43,060 nucleotides of DNA from an uncultured Paracoccaceae bacterium (GTDB lineage: Bacteria > Pseudomonadota > Alphaproteobacteria > Rhodobacterales > Rhodobacteraceae): assembly GCA_938049225.1 (NCBI GenBank), contig CALICM010000044.1, positions 1 to 43,060 on the forward strand, read 5' to 3'. Position numbers and translations under genes: made by a program. The stretch's first letter is position 1; each line of letters starts with the position of its first letter. Below the pieces are notes generated by a model. The model was not told the DNA's origin. It saw only the letters and a list, made by a program, of their open reading frames with translations, and made no database searches. Below are positions 1-9,279 of the stretch, piece by piece.

Positions 1-16
1 CCCCCCCCCCCCCCCC
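1..16. repeat. 16-base poly-C run at the window edge
   Basis: The first 16 bases are all C. On the minus strand this reads as a G run that would extend the upstream FAD oxidase with glycines just where homologous proteins normally end. It may be a real homopolymer, or an artefact at a contig end; the window alone cannot separate these. Confidence 0.9.
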
Positions 17-1448
17 ACGCCGCCCGCCGCAGTTCGGTCGTCCGCAAGGGAAAAACCTTGGCCGGGTTCAACAGCCATTTGGGATCAAACACATCCTTCA
101 CCCGCAGCTGCGCCTCGATATCCGCTGCGGTATACTGCACCAGCATCAGATCGCGTTTCTCGATCCCCACGCCATGCTCGCCGGTCAAACAACCGCCAAC
201 CTCGACACATAGCTTCAGGATTTCAGCACCAAAGGCTTCGCACAACTCCAGATCGCCGGGCTTGTTCGCGTCGAACAGGATCAGCGGATGCATATTGCCG
301 TCACCCGCATGGAACACGTTCCCGACCTTCAGGCCAAACTCTTCACTCATCTCGCCGATGCGGCGCAGCACCAGCGGCAGCTGGCTGACCGGGATCGTCC
401 CATCCAGGCACATGTAGTCGTTGATCTGCCCCATCGCGCCGAAGGCCGATTTGCGCCCCTTCCAGATCAAGGCACTTTCCTCGGCGCTCTGGCTTTCGCG
501 CAGCTCGACGGGATTGTGCCGTTTGGCAATCTCGGTGATCTTGGCCAACTGCTCGGCGATCTCTGCCTCCGAGCCTTCGACCTCGACGATCAACAGCGCC
601 TCGACATCCGGATAACCGGCATGGGCGAAATCCTCGCAGACCTGGATGCACAGGCGGTCCATGAACTCCATGGCAACCGGCAGGACACCCGCCTTGATAA
701 TGTCCGAGACACAGGCCCCCGCCACTTCGCTCGAATCGAACCCCATAAGGATCGGACGCGCGCCCTCGGGCTTGCGCAGGATCCGCAGCGTGGCCTCGGT
801 CACCACGCCCAATTGCCCCTCAGACCCGCAAAGCAACCCCAACACATCGTAGCCGCCCGCATCCAGATGCGCGCCGCCAACCTCGACAATCTCGCCTTCC
901 ATGGTGACCAAAGTCACGCCCAGCAAATTGTTCGTGGTCACCCCATATTTCAGACAATGCGCCCCGCCTGAGTTCATCGCGATGTTCCCGGCGATCGCGC
1001 AGGCCAATTGGCTCGACGGGTCCGGGGCGTAAAAGAAGTCATCCGCCTCGACTGCACCCGTCACGCTCAGGTTCGTGCGTCCGGTCTGCACTCGGATGAA
1101 CCGATTGTCATAGTCTGTTTCAAGCACGTCGTTCAGCTTGGCGACCCCCAAAATGATGCTATCCGCCGTCGGCAAGGCCCCGCCTGCCAGCGACGTGCCC
1201 GAACCGCGCGGCACCACCGGCACGCCTTCCGCATGGCACAGCTTCAGCACGGCCGCGACTTCCGCTGTCGATGCGGGCAGCACGGCCGCCAAGGGCGGGC
1301 AGCGGTAGGCGGTCAGCGCATCGCATTCATATGCCCGGGTTTCATGTGGGCCCGAGATCACAGCCTGCGGTGGTAGGATCTCCAACAGCTTCGCCACGAT
1401 ATCCGTTTTGCGCGCCAGGATCGCGGCGTCGGGCTCAGGCATCTGCAT
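1..1448 (-). CDS. glcD: FAD-linked oxidase, glycolate oxidase subunit GlcD-like (3' end cut by window edge)
   Basis: Flavoprotein of the GlcD/D-lactate dehydrogenase family, which oxidises 2-hydroxy acids such as glycolate, in bacteria usually as a GlcDEF complex. I translated 482 codons from the ATG at 1448 (MQMPEPDAAIL). An FAD_binding_4 domain spans about residues 50-190 and includes PRGSGTSLAGGAL. The FAD-oxidase C-terminal domain follows, with GDGNMHP and GEHGVG near the end, so almost the whole protein is present (E. coli GlcD is 499 aa). The frame stays open to the edge and passes LFPL-like residues (NPAKVFPL), then runs into the poly-C/G tract with no stop. Partner genes glcE and glcF would lie downstream, outside the window. 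The start is supported by a GGAGGATA sequence 5 bases upstream. Substrate could be another 2-hydroxy acid. Confidence 0.88.
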   Translation of the reverse strand, partial: MQMPEPDAAILARKTDIVAKLLEILPPQAVISGPHETRAYECDALTAYRCPPLAAVLPASTAEVAAVLKLCHAEGVPVVPRGSGTSLAGGALPTADSIILGVAKLNDVLETDYDNRFIRVQTGRTNLSVTGAVEADDFFYAPDPSSQLACAIAGNIAMNSGGAHCLKYGVTTNNLLGVTLVTMEGEIVEVGGAHLDAGGYDVLGLLCGSEGQLGVVTEATLRILRKPEGARPILMGFDSSEVAGACVSDIIKAGVLPVAMEFMDRLCIQVCEDFAHAGYPDVEALLIVEVEGSEAEIAEQLAKITEIAKRHNPVELRESQSAEESALIWKGRKSAFGAMGQINDYMCLDGTIPVSQLPLVLRRIGEMSEEFGLKVGNVFHAGDGNMHPLILFDANKPGDLELCEAFGAEILKLCVEVGGCLTGEHGVGIEKRDLMLVQYTAADIEAQLRVKDVFDPKWLLNPAKVFPLRTTELRRAAWGGGG

Positions 1449-1538
1449 GCAGTATCCTCCATTAGAGCGTCAATTGGTCACTTTATATTACCAATTTTGC
1501 CAATTGCAAAGCGCAAACTGTCGCGCGACTGTTGCGCC

Positions 1539-2255
1539 ATGATGCGCGAGGCCTCCTCTGTCGTCGATCTGTTCACGGTGCTCGATTGGGTGGCGCTTGT
1601 GCTCTTGCTGCTCAGCCTACAAGGCACGCGCTGGATTATTGAATCTCCGCCGCGCAAATACCCATCCACCCATACGCTGATGCGCCGCTATCGGCTGGAA
1701 TGGATGCAGGAAATGGCGGCGCGCGAGGTTCGCATTTTTGATGCGCAGGTTCTGGCCACTCTGCGCCAGGGCGCCACATTCTTCGCCTCGACCACATTGA
1801 TCGCTATCGGTGGTGGGGCGGCGTTGTTCAACCAGGCCGAGCGGGTCGGGACCGTGGCCCGTGACCTTGATCCCAGCTTCTCGGCCCCCCTGGTGGTGTG
1901 GGAGGTCAAGATCCTATTGATCATCTTCCTTCTGGGCCTGGCGTTCCTGAAGTTCGTCTGGTCGCTCCGCCTGTTTGGCTATTGCGCGGTCATCATGTCA
2001 GCGATCCCCAACGACGGCAGCACCGCGCGTGCCAAGGACATGGCGCAACGCGCAGGTCACATCAACGTCTTTGCTGATCGCAGTTTCACGCGCGCCCTGC
2101 GCACCGTCTACTTCGCGCTGGCGGGGATGGCCTGGTTCTTTGGACCGATCGCGCTGATCCTTGCCACGATGATCACCAATGCCATCATCTGGCGCCGCGA
2201 GTTCGCCTCGCAAACCCGCGCCATGCTGCTTGAGGACAAGCCTTTGAAATCCTGA
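1539..2255 (+). CDS. DUF599 family membrane protein
   Basis: A 238-residue protein recognised as DUF599, a proteobacterial membrane family of unknown function. Visible features are a hydrophobic helix near residues 12-30 (VALVLLLLSL), the family core around RYRLEWMQEMAAREVRIFD and DAQVLATLRQGATFFAST, then hydrophobic segments near residues 85-100, 130-155 and 200-220, suggesting about four transmembrane helices. I chose the ATG at 1539 (or the adjacent ATG at 1542) because upstream codons from 1497 encode a basic stretch unlike the family N-terminus. It diverges from glcD with a 90-base gap and converges on the MoxR operon. No function is assigned. Confidence 0.85.
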   Translation: MMREASSVVDLFTVLDWVALVLLLLSLQGTRWIIESPPRKYPSTHTLMRRYRLEWMQEMAAREVRIFDAQVLATLRQGATFFASTTLIAIGGGAALFNQAERVGTVARDLDPSFSAPLVVWEVKILLIIFLLGLAFLKFVWSLRLFGYCAVIMSAIPNDGSTARAKDMAQRAGHINVFADRSFTRALRTVYFALAGMAWFFGPIALILATMITNAIIWRREFASQTRAMLLEDKPLKS

Positions 2256-2339
2256 TCGGCAGGCGGCACTGCCGCGGCCCTTCAACCGTTTGCGAAGGGT
2301 TGACACGGAGGCTCCATCGCCTCACCCCTGCGCCCCGGA

Positions 2340-2395
2340 CCCGCGCGCTTGCGCGCGGGCTTGGCCCAACCGGCGGTGCATGATCTTTGATCATG
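2340..2395. terminator. Two hairpins between convergent genes
   Basis: The 178-base gap between the DUF599 gene and the convergent operon holds two strong inverted repeats. One has arms CCCGCGCGC (2340-2348) and GCGCGCGGG (2351-2359). The other has arms CATGATC (2379-2385) and GATCATG (2389-2395) around TTT. A weaker CCCTTC...GAAGGG pair sits near 2278-2299. No T-tract follows on either strand, so they may be factor-assisted or 3'-end-protecting hairpins. Confidence 0.5.
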
Positions 2396-2433
2396 TGCCA
2401 CTGGGCGGGAGCACCCCCTTCTGTTCGCGACCT

Positions 2434-4539
2434 CTACCGTCCCTCGATCCGCCAGGCGACGAACACCAGTGATCCGGCCAGCAGCAACAGCAGCCATCCG
2501 GGTGCCAGCGGTGACAGACGGATGTCCTGCACATCATAGGCCTCGCGCCGCACCAGCCCCAGCCAGCCGCGCCCTTCGGCCACCCGCCCCTCGCGAACGC
2601 GGCGCAGATTGGGCACACCGTCGGCGACCCGCAAAATCCCCGCACCTGTCGCTGTTGCAAGGGGCGCTAAAACCGCCGCATCCGACACGGGGTTCTCAAA
2701 TTCCTTCGGGGCCGCGGGCCCGACGGCCGTGACCGTCTCGACATCGCCTTCGGTCAGCCGGTAAATGCCGTTCTCCAGGGCCGCGAATTGGGCCTGCCAT
2801 GCGCCCGGCTCCATTTCGGTCAGCGTCAATTCCTGGGTGCTGCCATCGGGCGCCGTCACCGTCACCGTCCCCACCTCGGGCGCCAGGGTGCGCCGGGTCA
2901 CCGTGACCTCTGCCCCATCCGGCTCGGCCACCAAGACCTCTTCTTCCAGCTCCGGCTCTTGCATCAACCAATGCGCCAGGCGGCGCAGCAACTCCTGCTG
3001 CGGCCCGCCCCCCTCGTAACCGCGCGACCACAGCCATGCGTGATCCGAGGCCAACATCGCAATCCGGCCCTCGCCGCGGCGGTCCAACATCAACAGCGGG
3101 CGCGCCTCGGGCCCCTCCATCACCGCATGGCCCGACAGCGGCTCCATCTCGATCAACCGGAACCACCGGCCCCATCCTGGCGTGCCGTCCTCGGCTGCTG
3201 GGCGCGGCGCGAAATCCTCGAGCCCATTGGTCACCGGATGCCGTTTGCCGACCTCTGACACCCGCGGCACATACCCCTCTTCCAGCACCCGCGCGGTGGG
3301 GGCGGCGGGCAAAACCTCGCGCAGCGGCGTGCGGAACAGGCTTTCCGCCCCTGCAAATGCAGGTCCCGAGGCGATCAGAACCGCCCCACCATCACGCACA
3401 TAGCGCGCGATGTTGTCGATATAGAGCGAGGGCAACACCCCCCGCCGCCGATAGCGGTCAAAGATGATCAGATCGAACTCATCGACCTTTTCCATAAACA
3501 ATTCGCGGGTCGGAAAGGCGATCAAAGACAGTTCGAACACCGGCACGCCATCCTGCTTTTCGGGGGGACGCAAAATGGTGAAATGCACCAGATCCACCGC
3601 CGCGTCCGACTTCAACAGGTTCCGCCAGGTCCGCTCGCCCGCATAGGGCTCGCCCGACACCAATAACACCCGCAGACGGTCCCGGATCCCATTGATCGAG
3701 ACGATGGCCGCGTTGTTGCGCGTGGTCAGTTCTCCCTCCGCCTCGGGGACGGTGATTTGCAGAACGTTCATGCCACCACGGTCCAGCTCGAGCGGCAGGG
3801 TTTGGCTGACCCCGACCTCGATCTGAAACACCTGCGGATCCGCCCCGTTGACCGAGATCAGCAAGGGCGTCATTGTTGGCGCGTCGCGCGGTACATTGCC
3901 CAACATCTCGACCTTCAGGCGCAGTTCGACCGCCTCGCCAACGATGGCAAACGCAGGTGCTGTTTCCAGCACCAAGCGCTGGTCCCACTCATCCGCGCGC
4001 CCGGTCAGGATCACATGTACCGGCGCCGGAAATTCGGCCAGCACCTCGGCGTCATGGGTCTGGCCATCGGTCAACAGGATCGCGCCCGCGATCCGGTCCG
4101 CCGAAACTTCGGCTGCGGCGGCCGCTAGTGCGGACAAAAGCCGGGTGCCCCGCTCGGCCGTGCCTGCGGCGTCCTGCGCATCGCCGACCACAATCTCGCG
4201 CACCTCCAGCGGGGCCGCTCCGGGCGTCTGCGCCAGATCTGCCAGCTTTGCGGCCAGTTCCGCTTCTAGGGCGGCCATCTGCTCGGGCCGCACATCAATT
4301 GATTGGCTGGCCGTTGTGTCGCGCAAGACAAAAGCGATATCGGGCAGATAACTGCGATCCTCCTCGCGCCAACTGGGGTCCGCCAAAGCCGTCAACAACA
4401 CAAGCAGGGCCAGGCCGCGCAGCCACCAACCGATCAGCCCCCGCCACAAAGCAAAGGCCACTAGTCCCAGGCTGAGCACCGCGAATGCCGCCAGCACGGG
4501 CCAAGGCAGCATCGGTGCAAAGGACAGGCTGCTTTCCAT
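2434..4539 (-). CDS. VWA-like plus glutamine-amidotransferase-like membrane protein, last gene of MoxR operon
   Basis: A 701-residue membrane protein. Two hydrophobic helices lie at about residues 10-30 and 35-52, and one at about 675-695 near the C-terminus, so the bulk should be exposed to the periplasm. Residues about 65-190 look like a von Willebrand A fold with a degenerate metal site (DTTASQS in place of DxSxS, and LLTDGQT). Residues about 290-480 look like a class I glutamine-amidotransferase-like fold (LLVSGEPYAG, FDLIIFDRYR, YVRDGGAVLIASGP) with no catalytic cysteine. There is no cysteine at all in the protein. It starts 3 bases after the DUF4159 gene stop. By family context it is a partner of the MoxR ATPase and DUF58 protein. 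The specific role is unknown. Confidence 0.8.
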   Translation of the reverse strand: MESSLSFAPMLPWPVLAAFAVLSLGLVAFALWRGLIGWWLRGLALLVLLTALADPSWREEDRSYLPDIAFVLRDTTASQSIDVRPEQMAALEAELAAKLADLAQTPGAAPLEVREIVVGDAQDAAGTAERGTRLLSALAAAAAEVSADRIAGAILLTDGQTHDAEVLAEFPAPVHVILTGRADEWDQRLVLETAPAFAIVGEAVELRLKVEMLGNVPRDAPTMTPLLISVNGADPQVFQIEVGVSQTLPLELDRGGMNVLQITVPEAEGELTTRNNAAIVSINGIRDRLRVLLVSGEPYAGERTWRNLLKSDAAVDLVHFTILRPPEKQDGVPVFELSLIAFPTRELFMEKVDEFDLIIFDRYRRRGVLPSLYIDNIARYVRDGGAVLIASGPAFAGAESLFRTPLREVLPAAPTARVLEEGYVPRVSEVGKRHPVTNGLEDFAPRPAAEDGTPGWGRWFRLIEMEPLSGHAVMEGPEARPLLMLDRRGEGRIAMLASDHAWLWSRGYEGGGPQQELLRRLAHWLMQEPELEEEVLVAEPDGAEVTVTRRTLAPEVGTVTVTAPDGSTQELTLTEMEPGAWQAQFAALENGIYRLTEGDVETVTAVGPAAPKEFENPVSDAAVLAPLATATGAGILRVADGVPNLRRVREGRVAEGRGWLGLVRREAYDVQDIRLSPLAPGWLLLLLAGSLVFVAWRIEGR

Positions 4540-4542
4540 CCG

Positions 4543-7329
4543 CTAGTTCCCCAGTCGTTCCAAAAGGTCAGGCACATGCACCTGGTCCGACTTATAATTC
4601 CCCGTCATCACATGCATGATCAGGTTCACACCGAAGCGGAACGCCATTTCGCGCTGCTGACCCCCGCCGCTGCCCCGGCCCACCGGGAACATCGGGATGC
4701 CCGCATCGGTCACGGCCCAGGCGGCCGCCCAATCATTAGCGCCGATCACCACCGGTGTGACCCCGTCGTTTAAGTTGCGAAACGGCATACCCTCAACCTC
4801 TTCTACAACCGTCGCTGCCTCGACCCAGATGTCGGTATTGGCAAAGCGGCCCGGAAAATCCTGCAGCAGATAAAAGGTTCGCGTTAGCACATGGTCCAGC
4901 GGGGCAGGTTCCAGCGGCGGCACATCCAGTTTGGCAGCCAAACGCTGCAACATCCGCCCGTTGGCCGTCCCCGCGCCCAGCGCGCCGCCCAGGTTCGCGT
5001 CCCGCGTGTCGAACAGGATCATCCCCCCCGAGCGCATATATTGGTTGATCTTGGCATAGGCTTCGTCCGAGGGGATCTCTTGCGCCTCGCTGATCGGCCA
5101 ATAGAGGAAAGGGAAGAACGCCAACTCGTCCGTTTCCACGTCCACCGCTACGGGGGCCACGGGTTCAATCGCGGTGCGGCTGTTCAGAACGCGGCTCAAC
5201 CCGGTCAGGCCCGCCTCGCTGACCTCGTCCACACGCCGGTCCCCGGTCACTACAAAGGCCAGCACGGTCTCGTTCGTAGCGTAAAGCGCCAGCCCATCGT
5301 CAGGGGTCTGCGCATCACCCTGGACCGGCGCCAACCCCACGCCCAGCGCCAGTACAATCGCCCCGGTCTGAGCCAAACGCGGCCCGGTCAGACGCCCCGA
5401 CAGCCAGAGCGTCGCCAAGATATCGACGGCCAAGGCCAGCAACGCCAGCGTCAGCAGCCAGGGTTTCAGATTTGTTTCGGGCACGACCGCCATCCCCTCG
5501 ATCGCGACCCCCGCTGGCAGGTCCCCAAGCGTCGCCAAAGCGTCGCCCGATGTAAACAAATTCACAGCCACGCGCCGCTCCCCCGCCTCGTAAATCCCCG
5601 GCGGCATCTGGGCCGAGGGGCGATCTTCGATCAACCGCGCCCCATCGACGCCGGACAACAAGCGCGGCTTGACCAGCGCCCCGAACCCATCCAACACCGC
5701 GACCGGGGCCCAAGTTTGTCCGGCCAATTCCTCGGGGTCGGGCCGCGCCACCCGCGCACTGACCGCCAAACGCTCCAGCATTTCGACAAACAGACCCGAC
5801 AGGGGCAGGTTCGACCATTCGGCATTGGCAGTCACATGAAACAGGACCACTCGGCCATCGCCTTGACCGCGCCCGGTCACCAGCGGTGTGCCATCCTCAA
5901 GGGCCGCCATCACCCGCTCAGGCAAATTCGGATCCGGCTGCGCCATCACCTGGCTGCTGACGGTAACCTCGCCCGAGGGCCTTAGCCCAAAAAACGGACT
6001 GTCTTCGGCAAACTCACGCAGTGCTTTGGGCGCGCCCCAAGACATCGCGCCGCCGACCGTGCGCCCGCCCGCCCGCAGGCGGACCGGCAGCAGCGGATCC
6101 TCGTCCAATTGCCCCTCGCCCGAGGCCGCGAGGCGCGGTCCCGCAAACCGGACCAGCATTCCTCCACGCTCGATCCACTCCAGCAGCGCATCGCGCTGGG
6201 CGGGCGAGACGGTGCCCACATCCGCGAAGATAATCACGTCCGGCGCCGCCGCTAATGTGTCCGACAGCGAGGCTTCGATCAGATCCGCGCTTTCCTCAAG
6301 CGCTGTGCGCAAATAGTGCAGCGCGTTAACCAAGCGCTGCGATTCGCCACTGTCGCCGCCCGCGATCAGCCCGATCTTGCGTCGTTTTAGCCCATCATCC
6401 GCCAGCACCACCGCCCCGGCTGAACGGGCGCCGCTGATCGCCAGCCGAGAGACGCGGTTGCGCAGTTCGATCGGCAGGTCCAGGGCAACCTCGACCGCGG
6501 CCGGATCATCAAGCGCGAACGGCACCCGTTGCGCCCCCAAGACCCGCTCGATCCCCAGGGGGTCCGGGCCGATGGCTTCGATCGCCATCGACGGCGCAAT
6601 GCCGCCACTGGGCCGCAGAAGCTCGGTCCGGATGGCGCCATCAGCAAAGGTCGGCGCTGTAAGCGCCACGGGCGTGCGCCCATCCAGCACAGCGCGCAGA
6701 TCGCCGCGCGCGGTCACAACATCAAGGAACGCGGCGTCACCGGGCGTTTCCAGGCCATCGCTGAACCACCAGGTTTCGAAACCGCTGTCATCGGTCGCCG
6801 CCAGCCAGTCGGCGAAAGCACCACGATCCGGCGCCCAGGCTTGCGGTTCCAGCCCTTCAAGGCGCTGCGCCCACTCGGTGGCATCGCGAAACGGCACCCG
6901 TGCCTCGCCCGGCACCGGATCCGCCAACGAGATCACTGCGGCGGGCTGGCCGTTACGGGCCGCGCGGTCCAAAATATCCGCCACGCGGGCTTGCCGCGCT
7001 GACCAACTGGGCGCGCTGGCCCAACCGCCATCCATCAAGATCAATACCGGCCCATTACCGCGCTCGGCCCCTTGCGGGTTCAAAACCGGGTTGGCAAAGG
7101 CCAGGATCGCTGCTGCCAGCGCAGCGATCCTAAGCAGAAGCAGCCACCAAGGTGTACGCTCGGGCATCCGCTCGGGGTCTTGCAAACCCAGCAGCAACCG
7201 TACACCAGGAAACAAGCGCCGCGCGGGCGCCGGCGGCACGGCACGTAATAGCCACCAAAGGACCGGCAGCAGGACCAAAGCACCCAGCAACCAACCGCTG
7301 AGAAAGGTCAAGGCGCCTAGCGAGACCAT
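4543..7329 (-). CDS. BatA N-terminal / DUF4159 membrane protein
   Basis: A 928-residue protein with an N-terminal BatA-type membrane module (FLSGWLLGALVLLPVLWWLL, then a second helix near residues 57-78, LLLLRIAALAAAILAFANPV). A VWA-like or amidotransferase-like middle follows (IIFADVGTVSPAQRDALLEW, IERGGMLVRFAGP). Helices near residues 640-690 precede a C-terminal DUF4159 domain beginning about LAFVVTGDRRVDEV and including FPFLYWPI and MRSGGMILFDTRD. The protein has no cysteine. I chose the ATG at 7329, which overlaps the DUF58 stop as TGATG, rather than 33 bases upstream, because the hydrophobic N-terminus starts there and the overlap implies translational coupling. In known relatives such genes follow moxR and DUF58. 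The biochemical role is not established. Confidence 0.86.
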   Translation of the reverse strand: MVSLGALTFLSGWLLGALVLLPVLWWLLRAVPPAPARRLFPGVRLLLGLQDPERMPERTPWWLLLLRIAALAAAILAFANPVLNPQGAERGNGPVLILMDGGWASAPSWSARQARVADILDRAARNGQPAAVISLADPVPGEARVPFRDATEWAQRLEGLEPQAWAPDRGAFADWLAATDDSGFETWWFSDGLETPGDAAFLDVVTARGDLRAVLDGRTPVALTAPTFADGAIRTELLRPSGGIAPSMAIEAIGPDPLGIERVLGAQRVPFALDDPAAVEVALDLPIELRNRVSRLAISGARSAGAVVLADDGLKRRKIGLIAGGDSGESQRLVNALHYLRTALEESADLIEASLSDTLAAAPDVIIFADVGTVSPAQRDALLEWIERGGMLVRFAGPRLAASGEGQLDEDPLLPVRLRAGGRTVGGAMSWGAPKALREFAEDSPFFGLRPSGEVTVSSQVMAQPDPNLPERVMAALEDGTPLVTGRGQGDGRVVLFHVTANAEWSNLPLSGLFVEMLERLAVSARVARPDPEELAGQTWAPVAVLDGFGALVKPRLLSGVDGARLIEDRPSAQMPPGIYEAGERRVAVNLFTSGDALATLGDLPAGVAIEGMAVVPETNLKPWLLTLALLALAVDILATLWLSGRLTGPRLAQTGAIVLALGVGLAPVQGDAQTPDDGLALYATNETVLAFVVTGDRRVDEVSEAGLTGLSRVLNSRTAIEPVAPVAVDVETDELAFFPFLYWPISEAQEIPSDEAYAKINQYMRSGGMILFDTRDANLGGALGAGTANGRMLQRLAAKLDVPPLEPAPLDHVLTRTFYLLQDFPGRFANTDIWVEAATVVEEVEGMPFRNLNDGVTPVVIGANDWAAAWAVTDAGIPMFPVGRGSGGGQQREMAFRFGVNLIMHVMTGNYKSDQVHVPDLLERLGN

Positions 7330-8234
7330 CAGCCCTGTCCCCCGATGGCCATATAAAGCCACAACAGCGCCGTACGTGGGCTTTCACTGGTTCGATGGAT
7401 CTGAAACCGCCAACCGGTGCGCCGGGTCATATCGCGCAGGGCGTCGCGCCGCTCGGCCAACCGCTCCTTATAGGCGGCCTTCAGGGCCCGGGCGCGATCC
7501 GTCTCAAACTCCACTGTGCCCCCGACCGACCTGAAGATCGTACGCCCGTCAAAGGGAAACTCTTCCTCGCTGTCATCCACGATCTGCAGGAAACAGCCCG
7601 ACACGTTGCGTTCAGCCGCATAGCTGAGCGCTGGAAACACCTCGTCCCGCGCGCCCATGAAGTCGGACAGAAACACCGCCTTGCCGCTGGCGGTGTACCG
7701 GGCGTGCGGCGGCGCGCCAAAATCCGCCCGATCCGACTGCTCCCCCGCCAGGGCCAAGGCGATGCGGCGCAGTTGCGCCTCGCCCGTGCGCGGCTGGGCC
7801 GCGTCACTCGCCAAAAGCGACACCCGCTCGCCAGCTTTGACAAGCAACACCGCCAGGGCCAATGCCAGCAAACGCGCGCGCTCTCGCTTGGTGAACGGCG
7901 CCTTGGGGCCTTTGTAGTCCATCGCCTGCGCGTTATCCGCCCAGATCGAGACGGTTTGCGCTGCCTCCCATTCCTTTTCGCGGATATACAGCTGATCCGA
8001 CCGGCCCGACCGGCGCCAATCCACCGAGGTCAGCACATCGCCGGGCATCGCCTGGCGGTACTGCCAAAAACTCTCGCCGATCCCCGCCCTTTTGCGCCCA
8101 TGCACGCCAAAGGCCACCGTCATCGCCAAGCGCTCGGCCTCAGCCAACAGGGGGGGCAGAGATCCGCCGATCTTCTCGGCATCCCGCCGCAGCGTTACCG
8201 CATGCTGTGCGATATCGGTGGGGGAGGTGCTCAC
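7329..8234 (-). CDS. DUF58 domain-containing protein
   Basis: A 301-residue soluble-looking DUF58 protein, with the family signature around residues 45-90: GRKRAGIGESFWQYR, PGDVLTSVDWRRSGRSD and YIREKEWE. DUF58 proteins are VWA-like partners commonly encoded next to MoxR AAA ATPases. The start is GTG at 8234, overlapping the moxR stop as GTGA, so the two are very likely translationally coupled. Its stop overlaps the next ATG by one base. There is one cysteine (VSGCFLQIVDD). It is probably cytoplasmic and may link the ATPase to the membrane proteins encoded downstream; that link is inferred from gene order. Confidence 0.9.
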   Translation of the reverse strand: MSTSPTDIAQHAVTLRRDAEKIGGSLPPLLAEAERLAMTVAFGVHGRKRAGIGESFWQYRQAMPGDVLTSVDWRRSGRSDQLYIREKEWEAAQTVSIWADNAQAMDYKGPKAPFTKRERARLLALALAVLLVKAGERVSLLASDAAQPRTGEAQLRRIALALAGEQSDRADFGAPPHARYTASGKAVFLSDFMGARDEVFPALSYAAERNVSGCFLQIVDDSEEEFPFDGRTIFRSVGGTVEFETDRARALKAAYKERLAERRDALRDMTRRTGWRFQIHRTSESPRTALLWLYMAIGGQG

Positions 8235-9253
8235 GCGGCCAGATCCACCTTAAGCGTGCTGGCGACAAGGGCCGTGATCAACCCATCCAAGGTGCGCCCC
8301 GCCGCCCTGGCCGAGAAGCTGAGCGCCATGCGGTGCGCCAGAATAGGATGCGCCAACGCCGCCACATCCTCGACCGAGGGCACCAGCCGCCCATCCATCA
8401 AAGCCCGCGCACGTACCGTCAACATCAACGCCTGCGCCGCCCGAGGGCCCGGGCCCCACGCCACATCTTCGGCGACCAAAGGGCTGGCCTCGGCCGTGCC
8501 GGGCCTGGCCGCGCGGACCAGATCCAGGATATGCTCAACCACCGCTTCGCCTACAGGCATCCGGCGGATCAACCCTTGTGCCTTGATCAGACCGGCCGCG
8601 TCGAACACCGCCTCGGCCTGTGCATCCTCGGTCCCGGTCGTGGCTAACATAATATCCCGCTCGGCGGCCCGTTCGGGGTAGTCCACATCGATTTGCAGCA
8701 GGAAACGGTCCAATTGCGCCTCGGGCAGGGGATAAGTCCCCTCCTGCTCAATCGGGTTTTGCGTGGCCAGCACATGGAAGGGGCTGGCGAGCACCCGTTC
8801 GGCGCCCGCGATCGTCACCCGCTTTTCCTGCATCGCCTGTAGCAACGCAGATTGGGTTCGCGGGCTGGCGCGGTTGATCTCGTCTGCCATCAGCAGTTGG
8901 CAAAACACCGGCCCCTCGATGAATTTGAACGTCCGTGTTCCATCGGCGCCGGTCTCAAGCACCTCGGCCCCCAGGATGTCCGAAGGCATCAGATCCGGCG
9001 TGAACTGCACCCGGTTCGCATCCAGCCCCATCACCGTGCCCAGCGCCTCGACCAGCCGCGTTTTGGCCAAGCCCGGCGCACCGACCAGCAGCGCATGTCC
9101 GCCACATAACAGCGAGATCAGCGTGAGGTCCACCACGCTCTCTTGCCCGATCACCCGCCGTCCGACCATTTCGCGTGCACGACCCAACGCGGCCGAGGTC
9201 TGCTCAAGATCCGCGATCATCTCGTCACCCGCTGGCTGATCCGTCTCGGTCAT
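8231..9253 (-). CDS. moxR: MoxR-family AAA+ ATPase
   Basis: A MoxR-type AAA+ ATPase of 340 residues that probably acts as a chaperone-like ATPase for the DUF58/VWA partners encoded next to it. Walker A is GAPGLAKT at residues 58-65, Walker B is LLMADE near 120-125 followed by INRASPRTQSALLQAMQE, sensor 1 is LATQNP, and PLPEAQLDRFL is the typical MoxR motif. A Met nine codons upstream (9280) is in frame, but I chose 9253 because AAAGGA lies nine bases before it, whereas the upstream ATG has no Shine-Dalgarno sequence and sits in a hairpin. This is the first gene of a four-gene operon that diverges from DUF1285. Confidence 0.92.
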   Translation of the reverse strand: MTETDQPAGDEMIADLEQTSAALGRAREMVGRRVIGQESVVDLTLISLLCGGHALLVGAPGLAKTRLVEALGTVMGLDANRVQFTPDLMPSDILGAEVLETGADGTRTFKFIEGPVFCQLLMADEINRASPRTQSALLQAMQEKRVTIAGAERVLASPFHVLATQNPIEQEGTYPLPEAQLDRFLLQIDVDYPERAAERDIMLATTGTEDAQAEAVFDAAGLIKAQGLIRRMPVGEAVVEHILDLVRAARPGTAEASPLVAEDVAWGPGPRAAQALMLTVRARALMDGRLVPSVEDVAALAHPILAHRMALSFSARAAGRTLDGLITALVASTLKVDLAA

Positions 9254-9279
9254 CTGATCTGATCCTTTGTTGGAAGTCA

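Noticed and set aside
4891-5985. 364-codon plus-strand open frame over the DUF4159 gene
   Set aside because: Antisense shadow in high-GC sequence; product is rich in Arg, Gln and Pro with no domain, and the opposite strand has a clear family.
7395-8681. 428-codon plus-strand open frame
   Set aside because: Antisense to DUF58 and moxR, both with recognisable motifs; no ribosome site and low-complexity Arg/Ala/Gln-rich product.
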